A DNA stretch of 64,000 bases from Lycium barbarum. Lineage: Eukaryota; Streptophyta; Magnoliopsida; Solanales; Solanaceae. The notes below the pieces were generated by a model, which was given only the letters and a program-made list of their open reading frames with translations, searched no databases and was not told where the DNA came from. The translations under genes were made by a program, and so were the position numbers. Shown here in pieces: positions 25,641 to 37,627 of the stretch; the first letter of the stretch is position 1, and each line of letters begins with the position of its first letter. The stretch spans positions 63,517,821 to 63,581,820 of the forward strand of contig NC_083346.1 of the NCBI RefSeq assembly GCF_019175385.1. The letters are read 5' to 3'.

Positions 25641-25893
25641 TGAGCGTAGTTTCCAAGAGTTGAAAGACAGATTGACTTCAGCCCCAGTGTTAACACTTCC
25701 AGAAGGGCCAGAAGGCTATGTAGTATATTGTGACGCTTCCGGTGTGGGACTAGGATGTGTATTGATGCAGCATGGAAAATTTATTGCATATGCCTCGAGA
25801 CAATTGCGGAAACATGAAAAGAATTATCCAACTCATGATCTCGAATTAGTTGCGGTTATTCATGCCTTGAAGATATGGAGACATTATCTGTAT

Positions 25894-25898
25894 GGTGT
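25894..25898. repeat. Target-site duplication GGTGT, left copy (right copy 29,078-29,082)
   Basis: GGTGT precedes the inserted LTR at 25,899 and follows its end at 29,077. The encoded protein joins correctly across one copy. Confidence 0.95.
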
Positions 25899-28127
25899 TG
25901 TTATATCCCGCATTTTTTTTCTCCGCTTTTGAATAATTTAAGATAATGGCGGGAGGTTAAGAGCAAGACTACGATTTTGATCTTGTTAGGTGCATAAGTT
26001 GTTTATGAGAATTTTGAAGTGAGAATATTAAGAAAGGTCAAGGGCATGAAGGGAAATTCACAATATGACTCGTGGAAATATGGAGGAAGACGAAGGGCAA
26101 ATCTGGAATTTGGAAAAATTTAATTTTTCATGAAGTGCAAAATAAGACACAAAAAAAAAGGTGGGCTTATGTTTTGGGCCATGTTGGCCGACCCACTTGG
26201 AGTGGGCTTAGCCCACTTAGGAGTCTTATGGATTAATAAAAGATGACCAAGTCATCTTTTCATACCACACTCTAGAAAATTCAAGAACTTGGAAACAAAA
26301 GATAAGGAGGAGAAACCCCTCTAAGGCCAAACGGCCAAGTACAAGATCAACAAAAACCTTGGTAAAAATTTCCTCAAAAATTATTTCCTACCAATTGAAG
26401 GGTCCCTAGTGAGGTGAAGAGGTTCTTGGAACAAGAAAAATTCATATTCTTACAAGTTATAAGTCTTAGCCAAGTGAGAAATTAAGGAAGAAGGTAAGAA
26501 TCCATTCTTTTCCTTTCTTTATATATTATGGATGTTTATGCATGTTGTAGTGTACAAAAATGGATGAAATTCATGAAGAATAGGAATATTGGGGTGTGAC
26601 CGTGCATGCATGTATGTGTGTGAGAATCATGTTTTAATTATTTCATCTAGTGGTTGGTTGTTGTTATTGTGGGTGCCATGTTGATAATGGAGGTTGGATG
26701 ATTTTAGTAAGGTTGAAGCCGTGTGTGTGCATGATCTTTGGCCGTGTATATGGTGTGTATAGCCGTGTATATGTGTTGAATTGTGAAGGAATAGTGAGCA
26801 AGTTTTATTTAGTATTTTAGTTGTTGTGTTGAGGATTTTACATTGCAAATAAAGGTTTGATGAGCTTAGTGAAGTATTAGTAGTTGGAGGTTTGTTTTGG
26901 AAGATTATGTAAATTGAAAATTATGTCCTTACATGTATGGAAGATAATGATATTAGTATGGTGTTGTTGGAATATATATTATAAGGTTGTTATTGTTTTT
27001 ATTGGAGTTGGAAGGTTTTGAAGGAAGTAGTATATTGATTGAATCGTTGGAATGTATTTTGTATAAATCGTTAAAATTGTTAGTGTGATTGTTGATATTG
27101 TTGTGAATAGTTTGGCTGGGTTGAATTCCCGGATTGTTGTTGATGAGAATTGTCCAAGGTGATTTTTGGGAATGATGTATTTACAGGGGAAGTGCTGCCG
27201 GAGTTTCGGTAGCCAAGTGTCACTTTAAGAATTCAATTCTAAATGCTCTAACCAAAGTTGGTAAATGTGACCAATTTGTAAATTTTGGCGGATTTGCAAC
27301 TTGAGTTTGGAATAGCATAAGGAGCGGAAAGAGGTATGTAAGGCTTCACCCTTCCTTCTATGGCATGTCTTAGACGTAATATGTTGGATATGAGCCTCGG
27401 GGATAACTCTACCCTCCGGAATCCGTGCCTAAAGTTTCCCCTTTTTCATTCAGAAGAATTGAATTAAAATTGTGTACAATGTTGGAAGAACTTCCTAAAC
27501 CTCTAGAACTCGCATAAAATAGGACCCGACTACCTTAAAACCCTCACAAGTAACGCCATGACATGTAACATATGCAAATTTGGTACGCCGCCTCATTTGA
27601 CCCGAGGTGGGCCCATTGTTCCCGGATTCTCCTTATTGTTCCGCTTGACTTACTTTGAAGCTGAATCCAAAAGAAACCTTCGATCCTTATTCCATTACCA
27701 AATGACAAGTACTATACCTATCCCAACGAGAATACTTCCATGACGATAATGATAACGATGATGTTAGAAAAGAGGATATGCCTACGATAAGTATGACTAG
27801 AATGATTCCATGACCAAGATTTCTAAGCAAAGGATTCAATGTGAATACGAAGGTGACAAACTAGTTCTTGATCCTTATCCCTATTTCTTAGCTATGACAC
27901 TATGTTCTAAGGATTTCAAAGCCTATGAATTGACGTCTATGATGCCTATGATTTCATACTACACTTTCTTCTAGTACTATTCTTCGTTGGTAGTCTCGCT
28001 TAAAATATTCGTTCCTTCAAGGTGAGACAAAGCGATCACGGTTATTCCATAATGCAATCGGAGGTCACCGACCTTACGTCACTCCGATGGGTACATGATT
28101 TTCTTTGGGCTCTCTTGCATGCTTATA

Positions 28128-28180
<53 letters not shown>

Positions 28181-29077
28181 CTATGAATAAGAACATGGGG
28201 TGGGGGGAAAGGATACATGGGGATGGGAAGGGAAACATGTTTCACTGCCACCTGGTCAGCTGGCTTATCATCCCGGACGCGGGATGCCCGGACGTTGGAT
28301 ATATATATATATATATTTGGGCGAGCTGATGTATTTCGGCGCAATGTGGGCGAGCCGACATTGTTCGGTGCTATGATATTACATAATATACTATGATATG
28401 CTATGACATGATACAATGTGAAATAAGCTCTATTTTCTATGAATATGAAAAAGAAATGTTTTCAAAAGACAGCCAAGCATGCATGGTATCCGGCCTAAAA
28501 GGGCAGTCCTATGTACAGGTTACTTTCTTGTCTCATTATATGTCTATGACCCCATGATATTGGTAATCATAATCTATGTTCCTGTGTTTTTTTTAATTTC
28601 CATGCCTTACATACTCGGTACACTATTCGTACTGACGTCCCTTCTTGTGGACGCTGCGTTTCATGCCGCGCAGGTCAGCAGGTAGACGGACCAGATTTCT
28701 AGGAGTTCTATCAGCGGTTATCGGCAGCGCTCCAGTTGTCCCGGAGCCTCAGTTTCTTGGTACTATTTTGTGTATATATGTTCGGGCACGGCAGTACTCG
28801 GCCCTTCCTATGTATATGTATACTATGTTTAGAGGCTCGTAGACAGATATGTACAGTTAGATGTTTTGTACTTTTAATGGTTCTCGTCGTTGTATAAGGT
28901 GCTAGTAAAATCTATTAGCCTATGTTTATAATTATGCTACTAATGTTAATGGTTAGCAACAAAAAAAAATATGGCATAGTTCATACGGCCCACTCAGTAA
29001 TAGAGGTGAAACGATAGGTAAGGGGTGCTCGGTACAAGTATCGGGTACTCGTCACGGCCCCTAATTGGGTCGTGACA
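25899..29077 (+). mobile_element. Solo LTR (3,179 bp) inside the Tekay RNase H codons
   Basis: It starts TGTTATATCCCGCATTTTT and ends GGGTCGTGACA, with a perfect GGTGT duplication. It belongs to the same family as the LTRs of the non-autonomous element at 40,661-48,335 (the shared 'gaattcccggattgttgttg' and 'ggggaagtgctgccg' blocks run in the same order). No internal sequence remains, so it is the product of LTR-LTR recombination, or an element reduced to one LTR. Confidence 0.93.
28129..28178. repeat. (TA)n microsatellite
   Basis: An uninterrupted TA run of about 25 units inside the solo LTR; a shorter TA run is at 28,299-28,316. Confidence 0.95.
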
Positions 29078-29140
29078 GGTGTGCACGTCGATATTTATAC
29101 AGATCACAAGAGTCTCCAGCATATTTTCAAATAGAAGGAG

Positions 29141-30847
29141 TTAAATTTGCGGCAGAGGCGATGGTTAGAATTACTGAAGGATTACGATGTGAATATTTTA
29201 TATCATCCCGGAAAAGCGAATGTGGTAGCCGATGCGCTTAGCCGTCGATCAATGGGTAGTTTGTGTGAAGTTCCTCCAGAAAACCAAGAAATGGTTCGTG
29301 AGCTCCATCGATTAGCAAATCTCGGAGTACGGGCAATTGATTCGGGTAGCACAAGTATTAGCATCAATGACCCCACAGTGTCATCTTTGAGTATAGAAGT
29401 AAAGGAACGGCAATATGAAGATTCTCGGTTAAGCCATTACCGAGACCTATCTCGTGAAAAAGAGAAGTCTCCATTTGAAGTTTCCATAGATGGGGTCCTT
29501 AGATATCAGGGCAGGCTATGCGTACCGGATGCGGCAAATTTGCGCCAACGAATTTTAGAGGAAGTACACTATTCTCGGTATTCTATTCATCCGGGTGCGA
29601 CCAAGATGTATCATGACCTCAAATCACTGTATTGGTGGGATGGCATGAAACGGGACATAGCAGAATTTGTAGCTCAATGTCCAAACTGTCAACAAGTAAA
29701 GGCCGAACATCAGAAGCCAGGGGGCTTATTACAGGCAATGGAGATTCCTACATGGAAATGGGAAATTAATATGGATTTCATTGTAGGATTACCTCGCTCC
29801 CGAGGCAAATACGATTCTATATGGGTGATCGTGGATAGATTAACCAAAGCAGCTCACTTTCTTCCAGTCAGGACCACGTATTCAGCGGAAGATTATGCTA
29901 GGTTGTACTTGAAATAAATTGTGCGACTTCACGGAATTCCATTAGCCATTATTACCGACAGAGGGGCACAGTTTACCGCCAAGTTTTGGAAGTCCTTCCA
30001 GGAAGGTCTAGGTACCCAAGTTAAGCTCAGTACGGTGTTTCATCCGCAGACGGATGGACAAGCCGAACGTACTATTCAGACCTTGGAGGATATGCTACGA
30101 GCGTGTGTGTTGGATTTTGGCGGTAGTTGGGATGAGCATTTACCCCTTATAGAATTCGCATACAACAATAGCTACCATTCCGGTATTCAAATGGCTCCAT
30201 ATGAAGCTTTGTATGGAAGGAAATGTAGATCTCCAATTGGATGGTTTGAGACCGGAGAGACACAATTAATAGGCCCCGACCTGATTCAACAAGCAGTCGA
30301 AAAATTCAAGGTGATACGAGATCGATTAGTGACAGCCCAAAGTCTCCAGAAGTCTTATGCAGATAATCGCCGACGAGATCTGGAATTTCAGGTCAATGAT
30401 TGGGTATTCTTGAAAGTATCGCCAATGAAAGAGGTAATGAGATTCGGTAAAAAGGGGAAGTTGAGCCCACGATATATTGGACCTTATGAAATTATCCGTA
30501 AGGTGGGTCGTGTAGCCTACGAATTGGACTTTCCTTCAGAGCTTGAGTCAGTGCACCCAGTTTTTCATGTTTCGATGCTCCGCAAGTGTATTGGAGACCC
30601 AACAAGAATAGTTCCGGTTGATGATGTCCAAGTGACGGAGAAACTAGCATATGAAGAAGTGCCTGTTGCCATTTTAGATAGACAAGTGCGAAGACTTCGA
30701 AACAAAGAAGTAGCTTCAGTGAAAGTCTTGTGGCGAAACAACAATCGGGAAGAAATGACTTGGGAAGCGGAGGAGAATATGAAAGCCAAATATCCACATT
30801 TATTCCAATCTCCAGAAGAGGTTCATGATGATACGCCGAGATTATAA
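29141..30847 (+). pseudogene. Tekay integrase with chromodomain, one internal stop
   Basis: The end of the RNase H/linker (YDVNILYHPGKANVVADALS) leads into the integrase. The zinc-binding HHCC has its histidines in HYSRYSIHPGATKMYHDL and its cysteines in CPNCQQ. The catalytic core has the first D in WEINMDFIVGLP, the second D in IITDRGAQFT and the E in DGQAERTIQTLEDMLRA. A TAA at 29,915-29,917 breaks the frame between the two aspartates. The C-terminal part has the GPYEIIRKVGRVAYELDFP module, then a chromodomain (AILDRQVRRLRNKEVASVKV, LWRNNNREEMTWEAEENM). In this family the chromodomain directs insertion to heterochromatin. The stop codon at 30,845-30,847 ends pol. Confidence 0.94.
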
Positions 30848-31013
30848 GGTATGTATGCTTACTTTTTATGTTCTTGGTCGTGTGTGGCCATAGATGTGTT
30901 GATATTGTGATGTAGCCCTGTGAGGCGATGATATTGTGGGCTGTTGCGACAGGTTGGTAGCGCCAGATTACAGAGGAAACTCTGGCAAAATTTTCGTAGA
31001 ATCCCAAGTGTTT

Positions 31014-31033
31014 AACATTCGAGGACGAATGTT
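31014..31033. other. Perfect inverted repeat just upstream of the polypurine tract
   Basis: AACATTCG-AGGA-CGAATGTT is an 8-bp perfect stem with a 4-base loop. The same 20 bases occur at 45,333-45,352 in the non-autonomous element, also directly before the polypurine tract. Confidence 0.85.
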
Positions 31034-31035
31034 CC

Positions 31036-31050
31036 AAAAGGGGGGAAGAA
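31036..31050 (+). other. Polypurine tract of the Tekay element
   Basis: AAAAGGGGGGAAGAA abuts the 3' LTR start at 31,051, the position where plus-strand DNA synthesis is primed. Confidence 0.92.
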
Positions 31051-33379
31051 TGTTACACCTCGGAAATTTTTCGCGAGCCTACAATGAATAGACCAATGAA
31101 GGGTATGAGTGTGCGATGTTTTACTAAGTAGGGAATGGATAATTATGAATTTTTGGAAATAAGAAAGTTGCGGAATTTTATTTCAGCCCAGTGGTCGTAA
31201 AGTGATTTACGGCCCGTAAAGTGATTTACGGACCGTAAAGTGCCATCGTCCTTCAACATTTCCAAAATTTCGACTTTCTGTTAAATGTTGAAATGGTAAA
31301 ATACGACCCAGAATACGGACCGTAAATCGAAATACGGCCCGTAAACTGAGTCGTAAACTGTCAGGATCTCCAGCCAACCTTTCTGTTTCTGATATGCTTA
31401 AATACGACCGTGGAGGACGGACCGTAAACCAGTATACGGTCCGTAAACTGTGGTTTACGACCACTGTACACCCCGACTGTTGTTCATTAAAAATCAGATT
31501 TTGAGTATTAAAAGGGGACCCTAACCACGTTTTATTTCATTTCTCATCTCCACAATTCAAGAACACTCTAGAATATTCTCCAAAACACTTCATCCAAGAG
31601 AATCAAAGGAACATCAAGATCAACAATATTAAATCCATGAAACAAAGTGTATGGAATGCAAGTAAAGGTCATCTACCTCAAGAAAACCCAAGAAAGGTGA
31701 AGTAGGATTTTGGTGCAAAGAAGGTATTACTACTCAAGACTTATTCAACCATCATCTAAGGTAAGTTTCATGACTTTATCACGTTATTTAAGGTATTGGA
31801 AAGCTAAGATGCTTGAATTGTAGAAAAACATGGAAAATGGGTCTTGAATGAGTGAATAGTGTCACAATTGAATGGTAGTTAAATGGAATCATGAATGTTG
31901 ATGTACTATGATCATGAATACGTTGTAAATGATGTTTAGACCATGAAATGAGTATTATATATGAGAAGATGCGATAACGAGCTATAACCATAAATGTGGA
32001 GAAATTGGAGGAAAATGGTGGAACGTGGTGAATATATATAAATGATGGTTGTTGATTGTAATAATGTGGATGTTGTTGAGAACGTTGGGAGTTGATATGG
32101 ACTATGGGAAAAGTAGTATAAATAAACGAAGTTCTGCCCAATTTTCTCTAGAAATAGTGACGTATTCCTTGAGTCAATTAACTAATACTAATTCGAATTC
32201 TCTCGTGAAGGTAGCGACGTGATATCGAAGGAGATCAAGTGAACGATAGCCTAGCTAAACGACAAAGGTATGTGAGGCTAGTCCTTTCTTTCCAATGGCA
32301 TGAATCCTATGGTATAAATTTCTTTCCTCTTTATGAGTTCATGTATTCTGAAAAGCTAAAAGCCTATATCTATAGATGTCTATATAAGATAAGAGATATG
32401 CCATGATGAAGATGTTATTGATTACTCACACTCACCTTATGTGCTAATTCCTTCAAGGTGAGGCAGAATGTCACTAATTGCTCCATAATGAAATTGGGGG
32501 ATCTCGACCTTACGTCACCCCGATAAAGTATAGTTGATCTTGAGCTTTACGCATGTACTATAATAATATGAGCATGTCATGATAATATTACACCGCGCCT
32601 AGTTGACCGGGCAGTCACCGCTAAGGCGGGCAGCTATACGGATACACCATGACCATTTGGCATGGCCAGACACCACTAGTGGGCGGCATGAGATGGTACC
32701 CCGGACGCGGGAGGCCTGGACGCGGGCTAATGTTATTGATTATTACACCGATCCGACATGGACGGGCAGCTTATACATTATGCATATATGATTTGATGAT
32801 GAGTATGAGTAAGACAGCATGCATTACTTTCCTTATGTTTATCAGTCAGATCCAGAGGCTTCATATTGATATTCTCTTTATATCATTGTCTTGTTTCATT
32901 GTTTATGCCTCTCATACTCAGTACAAAATTCGTACTGACGTCCGTTTTCTTTGGACGCTATGTTCATGCCCACAGGTAGACATGGAGGTGAGCCTGATCC
33001 AGATCCATAGTAGCTGTCAGCTGATTGAGAGCACTCCATTGTTCGGAGGTGCTTGTGATTCCCCTTTTGGTATATATGCATATTTTGGGCACGACGGAGT
33101 CTTGTTCCGTTTATATAAACAGTATGTCAGTAGAGGCTCGTAGATACGCAGTGTGGGTTAGATGGTCTCACAAGATGTCATTATATGTATATATATTATT
33201 TTGATGGCCGAGAGACAAATGTATATAAAGCATTTATGCTTTTGTATAAAACATGTTTTTCCTATAATTCGTGCATAAGCTGATAAAGGGGCATTAATTG
33301 AGTAAGATGAGCAGTAGAACGAGCGGTGCTCGGTGACTAGCCCCGGGTACCCGTCGCGGTCCCTAGTTGGGTCGTGACA
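31051..33379 (+). repeat. 3' LTR of the Tekay element (2,329 bp)
   Basis: It starts TGTTACACCTCGG and ends GGGTCGTGACA. A palindrome block (TTTACGG/CCGTAAA and TATACGG types) lies at 31,195-31,465, followed by a possible TATA-like TATTAAAA at 31,506-31,513. It carries the 308-bp block absent from the 5' LTR. Confidence 0.95.
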
Positions 33380-33384
33380 GCGAG

Positions 33385-33543
33385 CCCGCGTGTCCCCTTT
33401 GAAACCATGCTTTTTGCCAGAAGTGGCGGAGTTTATGATATGATATGAATGATAGTTCAAAAATTGGAAATTAAACACATAGGCAAAAAAATACAGTTAA
33501 GATCACATTATATTGATACCCTTATAGTTAGAACCTGGAAAAA
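33385..33543 (-). other. Ogre leader, primer-site-proximal part
   Basis: No reading frame. It lies between the Ogre primer site and the Tekay insertion point and continues into 20,671 once the Tekay element is removed. Confidence 0.55.
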
Positions 33544-33561
33544 TCCCCAGCAGAGTAGCCA
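33544..33561 (-). other. Ogre primer-binding site
   Basis: The minus strand reads TGGCTACTCTGCTGGGGA two bases from the LTR end. It differs by one base from the TGGCGACTCTGCTGGGGA site I recall for Ogre elements (tRNA-Arg type). The tRNA identity is from memory and unchecked. Confidence 0.75.
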
Positions 33562-34139
33562 TATGTTACGGTTCACTTTTACAGGGGTTAAGGCATAGAA
33601 GCTACTACGAGGTTGTTGGTGCTCTAATTGATTTTAGTATTTTTTAGAGTCGCCACCTAATTTATTAAGGGAAATTAGGAAAACCACGTTAAAAAGGGTT
33701 TATTCAAACAAAGAAAAATTCTTTTAAACCAGAGTTCGAGGTAAGGGTTCTGGTGATCTCCTATGGAAGGTTTTAAGCACCCTAATATTAAGAATCCATA
33801 GAATACAAGACCTTCAAGCTTCAATGTGTGATTAATGTATGTACTTGTTTAAAGTGTTTAATTTTCCGCAAAAATGTCATTCTTATTCACATCATAAACT
33901 TTTGAGAAAAAATCCTGCAAAAAGTCTCCTTATTAAAAGGGATTTTGGTTTAAAAAAATCCGCGCAAATGTTCAACTCACTTTGTTGTCGAACTAGGATA
34001 CACCCGAAATTCCTCCCAAGTAGAGTCGCTACTATTCTAATTCTAACAAAACGGTTTAGTACTTACGAATTTTGTTTTATATATATACAAATTAGGGGAT
34101 ATATTCCCATTTTATACATATGTACACACACAGAGAGAT

Positions 34140-34140
<1 letters not shown>

Positions 34141-34170
<30 letters not shown>
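34141..34170. repeat. (TA)n microsatellite
   Basis: A short TA run next to a 222-bp tandem duplication. Confidence 0.9.
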
Positions 34171-34171
<1 letters not shown>

Positions 34172-34172
<1 letters not shown>

Positions 34173-34610
34173 AAAAGGTTACAAATTATATTAAGTCCAA
34201 TTTTAATCATCAAATTATATTAAGCCCAATTTAATCATTTGAAGCCCATAGGTCAAGCACATTCTAGATCCAAGTTCATTTCACCGTCATTACCCAGTCC
34301 AAATACTCTCGGCCTAAAAAACGCAATTTCGTCCAAACAGTCTTGCGGGCTTCCAGGCCCAATCTATTTCCAGAAAAAGGTCTATATATATAGAAAAAGG
34401 TTACAAATTATATTAAGTCCAATTTTAATCATCAAATTATATTAAGTCCGATTTTAATCATTTGAAGCCCATAGGTCAAGCACATTCTAGATCCAAGTTC
34501 ATTTCACCGTTATTACCCAGTCCAAATACTCAGACCAGAAAACGCTATTTAGTCCAGTCTTGCAGGCTTCCAGGCCCAATCTATTTCCAGAAAAAAGGTA
34601 TCTACGTTTT
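34172..34610. repeat. Tandem duplication, 222-bp period, inside the Ogre LTR
   Basis: The text from 'aaaaaggttacaaattatat' at 34,172 restarts at 34,394 with the same phrases (including 'catttgaagcccataggtca'). The copies differ by small indels and substitutions, so the duplication is not recent. Confidence 0.9.
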
Positions 34611-36617
34611 CCAAGTTCAATAGTCCCAATTTGCCAAAGTTCATAATGTCTAAAGATAATTCCTCTTTAAACTTACTAAATTCCCAGAAATCATTTTTTT
34701 TCAATTCATCAAATTCAGTGGGTGTGTTTTGAAAGGTTCATTATTACCAATATTAAATCCGTAACAATTTCATACTCAGCAATACGATCATTTTTGTTTT
34801 CAAAGGAGTATCCAACTCGTTTTTAGGACTTAAAAACACTTATATTAGGTAAGACCCCTTTGATTACTGCTATTAAGTCGTGACAGTAAAAAAGGGTTAG
34901 CTTTTGAAATCTCTTGAGTTTTTTAAGAAAAAAGCTGATTTGTGTTGACGACATTGCCTAAATTACTAAGTTGTTTTTCCTAAATCCTAACATACACAAG
35001 GGTTTCACTAATAATGAGGTTTAATTTACATTTGTACAGACAATCAAATAATAGAAGGGAGAGAGAGATTTCACTAATGGGCTACCAAAGACCCATTAGG
35101 CTATTTTTACCCATAGCTGGGCCTTCAACACAATATTTGCTTCCCTTTCAACTTGCAATAGGACTCGATCTGAACTTGGAACTGGGCCTCGGTCCAATTC
35201 CTGCTTTGGTAGATGAAATGGCCCAACAATGCAAGGAGAGTGTTTTGCGCACATAACACAAGGAGTACAAACTTTATATCCAGTTTTAGACAAGTACATC
35301 AAAGTATAAATAAAGCAGGCTGAATATAGGCTACATAACTGAATTAAATTGAGGCCATGGATTAAAACTTTAAAAGATAGACCCAAGTTATTTTGAATAA
35401 GTCAAAGTCATATGGATATACTTGTATATACTGCCAATATACACCTATTTATACACTTATAGGATATAGAGTAGCCAATGAAAGAAAGCTTTTACCTCCA
35501 TATTCCCGATGTGGCACAAGATTCAAGGGGTTTCATGAACCCCAGACATGGCAGACACTGGGAAGGACTCAAGCTTAATCCTTAATGTCTTATTAAGTCT
35601 TCCTACCAATGTATATTAAGTGTAAAATAGAGGTATATATGCATATATCAAGGTCTTTGTCTTATTTAAAGTAAGTATAAGCAAGAAATAGAAAAACAGT
35701 CAACAAATAGTCATCTACAATCATTTACAGCAATGGCAAATAAACAGTCAACATTCAATGTCCCATAAGACATACACAAAAAGGATAAGTGATTCAAGAC
35801 AATTTCCTACTCCAGTCACCTATGCATTTGGTCCAGTTAAGGTCCCATCAAGTTTAAACTTAAAGATAGGCAGGCACAGATGAGTCCCCAGAACTTCCAG
35901 TATTGGTATAGTCATGCCTCAACAGGATACCAATTCAATTTTAGGCTCCTTCCCCAAGCATAAACAATTAATCAAACAAACTACCCTAGTATTTAAGGCC
36001 TTAGTCTTCTTAGCTTTTAAAATCCACCCAGGTCTTCATTACACTATGTGTCAAAACACATTGGATAGATTTCCAAGCTTAAAGTCAAGTGAAGTTTAGA
36101 CAACTGTATTCATATGAAGATTGCTTATGCTAAAACAGAGCAGATGAATACTTTTAAGGTTTATAGGACATAAGGGACTATCTTTGCTATTATAAAGCTT
36201 AAACACAGTTCACAGAGACAGATTATGTTAAATTCAGCTTAAAAAAAAGTTTTGAAACAAACTCAATGCCACAGCCTTGACTCAAAAAGCTTCTTAGTTG
36301 ATTTTTTAGGTTAGATCAACTAATAAAATCAATCCTGTTTTCAGAAAAACCAAGCGTATAGCCTCAAGTTATCAAAGTTGTTTTGAAATGAAGTTCATCC
36401 AGTTGCAAAGTTGTATCCAACAATTCAAACTAATCATTGTAGCTTTCATACACACTGGCACATATTGAAGCAACAAACTCACACACCTAGATAAAATTCC
36501 ATTTAGAGACTCAACACCAAGTAGGAAAAGAAATCATGAGCAGATAATTCTTTTTTTAAAATTAAAAAAAAAAAAACTCTGGATTTCAGTATTTCATTTA
36601 GACAAGGCAAACAGAGA

Positions 36618-36697
36618 ACTCTGACTTCATTTTATCCATATTGCAACAATAACAAGAATTCTGACTTCATTTTATCCATATTGCAATAATAACAACT
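36618..36697. repeat. Short tandem repeat, 41-bp period, two units
   Basis: The phrase 'tctgacttcattttatccat' followed by 'attgcaa(c/t)aataacaa' occurs twice in succession. Confidence 0.85.
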
Positions 36698-37619
36698 TAT
36701 CAGCTGACTAGAAAGACCTCCTCCTCCGAAAAGGAAAACAAAATTCACAGAGTCTAGTTCAAATTGTAAGGTTACTCAGGTACACCCAAAAACAATCAGT
36801 TTTCCCCTAATGAAATGAATAACATCGGTGAATCCATAAAAGTAAACAATCAACAAACAGACCTAAATTATAAGCAACAACTCAATCACACTTCATCTTT
36901 CTCTGAAATAATTCACTCAAAGTCACACATGGCTTAACAGATTTACAAGCCAAGTTCAAATGTGCCAACATCTTTACACAACAGCCCTTTAGGATCCAAT
37001 CTTATTCTTAACTTAAAAGTAACCATTTATTCTTGTGTTAGGTGGTACAGAAGTTCTTGAATTTAATCACACCTAAACTAACCAAATGGACTAAATCTGA
37101 TTAAGGAAACTCATATCCCTTTATTCATTCAGACATTATACATAGCTTACTCAAATAAATAAGAGAACTGTCTAAGCCTATTTAACTAAATCTATTACCC
37201 TTAACTAATACTTTATAGAACAAGACATGATTTATCTAAGATATATATCAAATCTTAACTAAACCCCTAATGACATACTCAAATTGTATTAGCAAGCAAG
37301 TATTAAGCTAACAAATAATTAACTGAAATAGGATTGCAATTAAACAAATAAGAAGAGCATTACCTTGTAGATGTGCAGCCTGGAAGAGATGAGACTTGGA
37401 TGCTTCAAACCTCAAAATACTCAACCCAAAACACGAGCCACACAATAACAACTAAAATAATATTTTAAAAATTTTAACTTACTGAAAATGGTAAGGGTTC
37501 AAATTTAGAACAAACCCTAAGTATTTTCAGCACTTACAATACAAAAACAAATTCGATTTTTGTAAGATATTACGATTTTTTCTATCTATCTCTGTCTTCA
37601 AATGCAAAATGGGAACCCC

Positions 37620-37627
37620 TTTATATA
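37620..37627 (-). promoter_or_regulatory. Candidate TATA box of the Ogre LTR
   Basis: The minus strand reads CCCTATATAAAGGGG within the LTR, about 1.25 kb from its 5' end, in a GC-flanked setting typical of LTR promoters. No transcript evidence is available. Confidence 0.5.

Larger units (their letters stand above)
25641..29140 (+). pseudogene. Tekay RNase H region, split by a solo LTR
   Basis: The part before the insertion has [20 protein letters not shown] followed by [31 protein letters not shown] and [19 protein letters not shown]. The insertion target GGTGT lies at 25,894-25,898, and the codons resume at 29,078 with VHVDIYTDHKSLQHIF. Insert plus duplication is 3,184 bp, and removing it restores one continuous frame. 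A TAG at 29,132-29,134 follows in the frame, where the family normally has a glutamine or similar before KELNLRQRRWLE. Confidence 0.92.
20677..33379 (+). mobile_element. Full-length Ty3/gypsy chromovirus (Tekay/Del-type), inactivated, with a nested solo LTR
   Basis: The order is 5' LTR (20,677-22,697), primer site, gag, protease, reverse transcriptase, RNase H, integrase with C-terminal chromodomain, hairpin, polypurine tract, 3' LTR (31,051-33,379). It is flanked by GCGAG. The domain order and the chromodomain place it among chromoviruses; the DPGSTFSYV protease motif and the iMet primer site fit the Tekay/Del group. The coding region has several stops and frameshifts plus a 3.2-kb insertion, so it cannot move by itself. 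Confidence 0.93.

Noticed and set aside
30492..31037. Minus-strand 181-codon frame
   Set aside because: It is the shadow of the integrase/chromodomain frame on the opposite strand, with no domain of its own.
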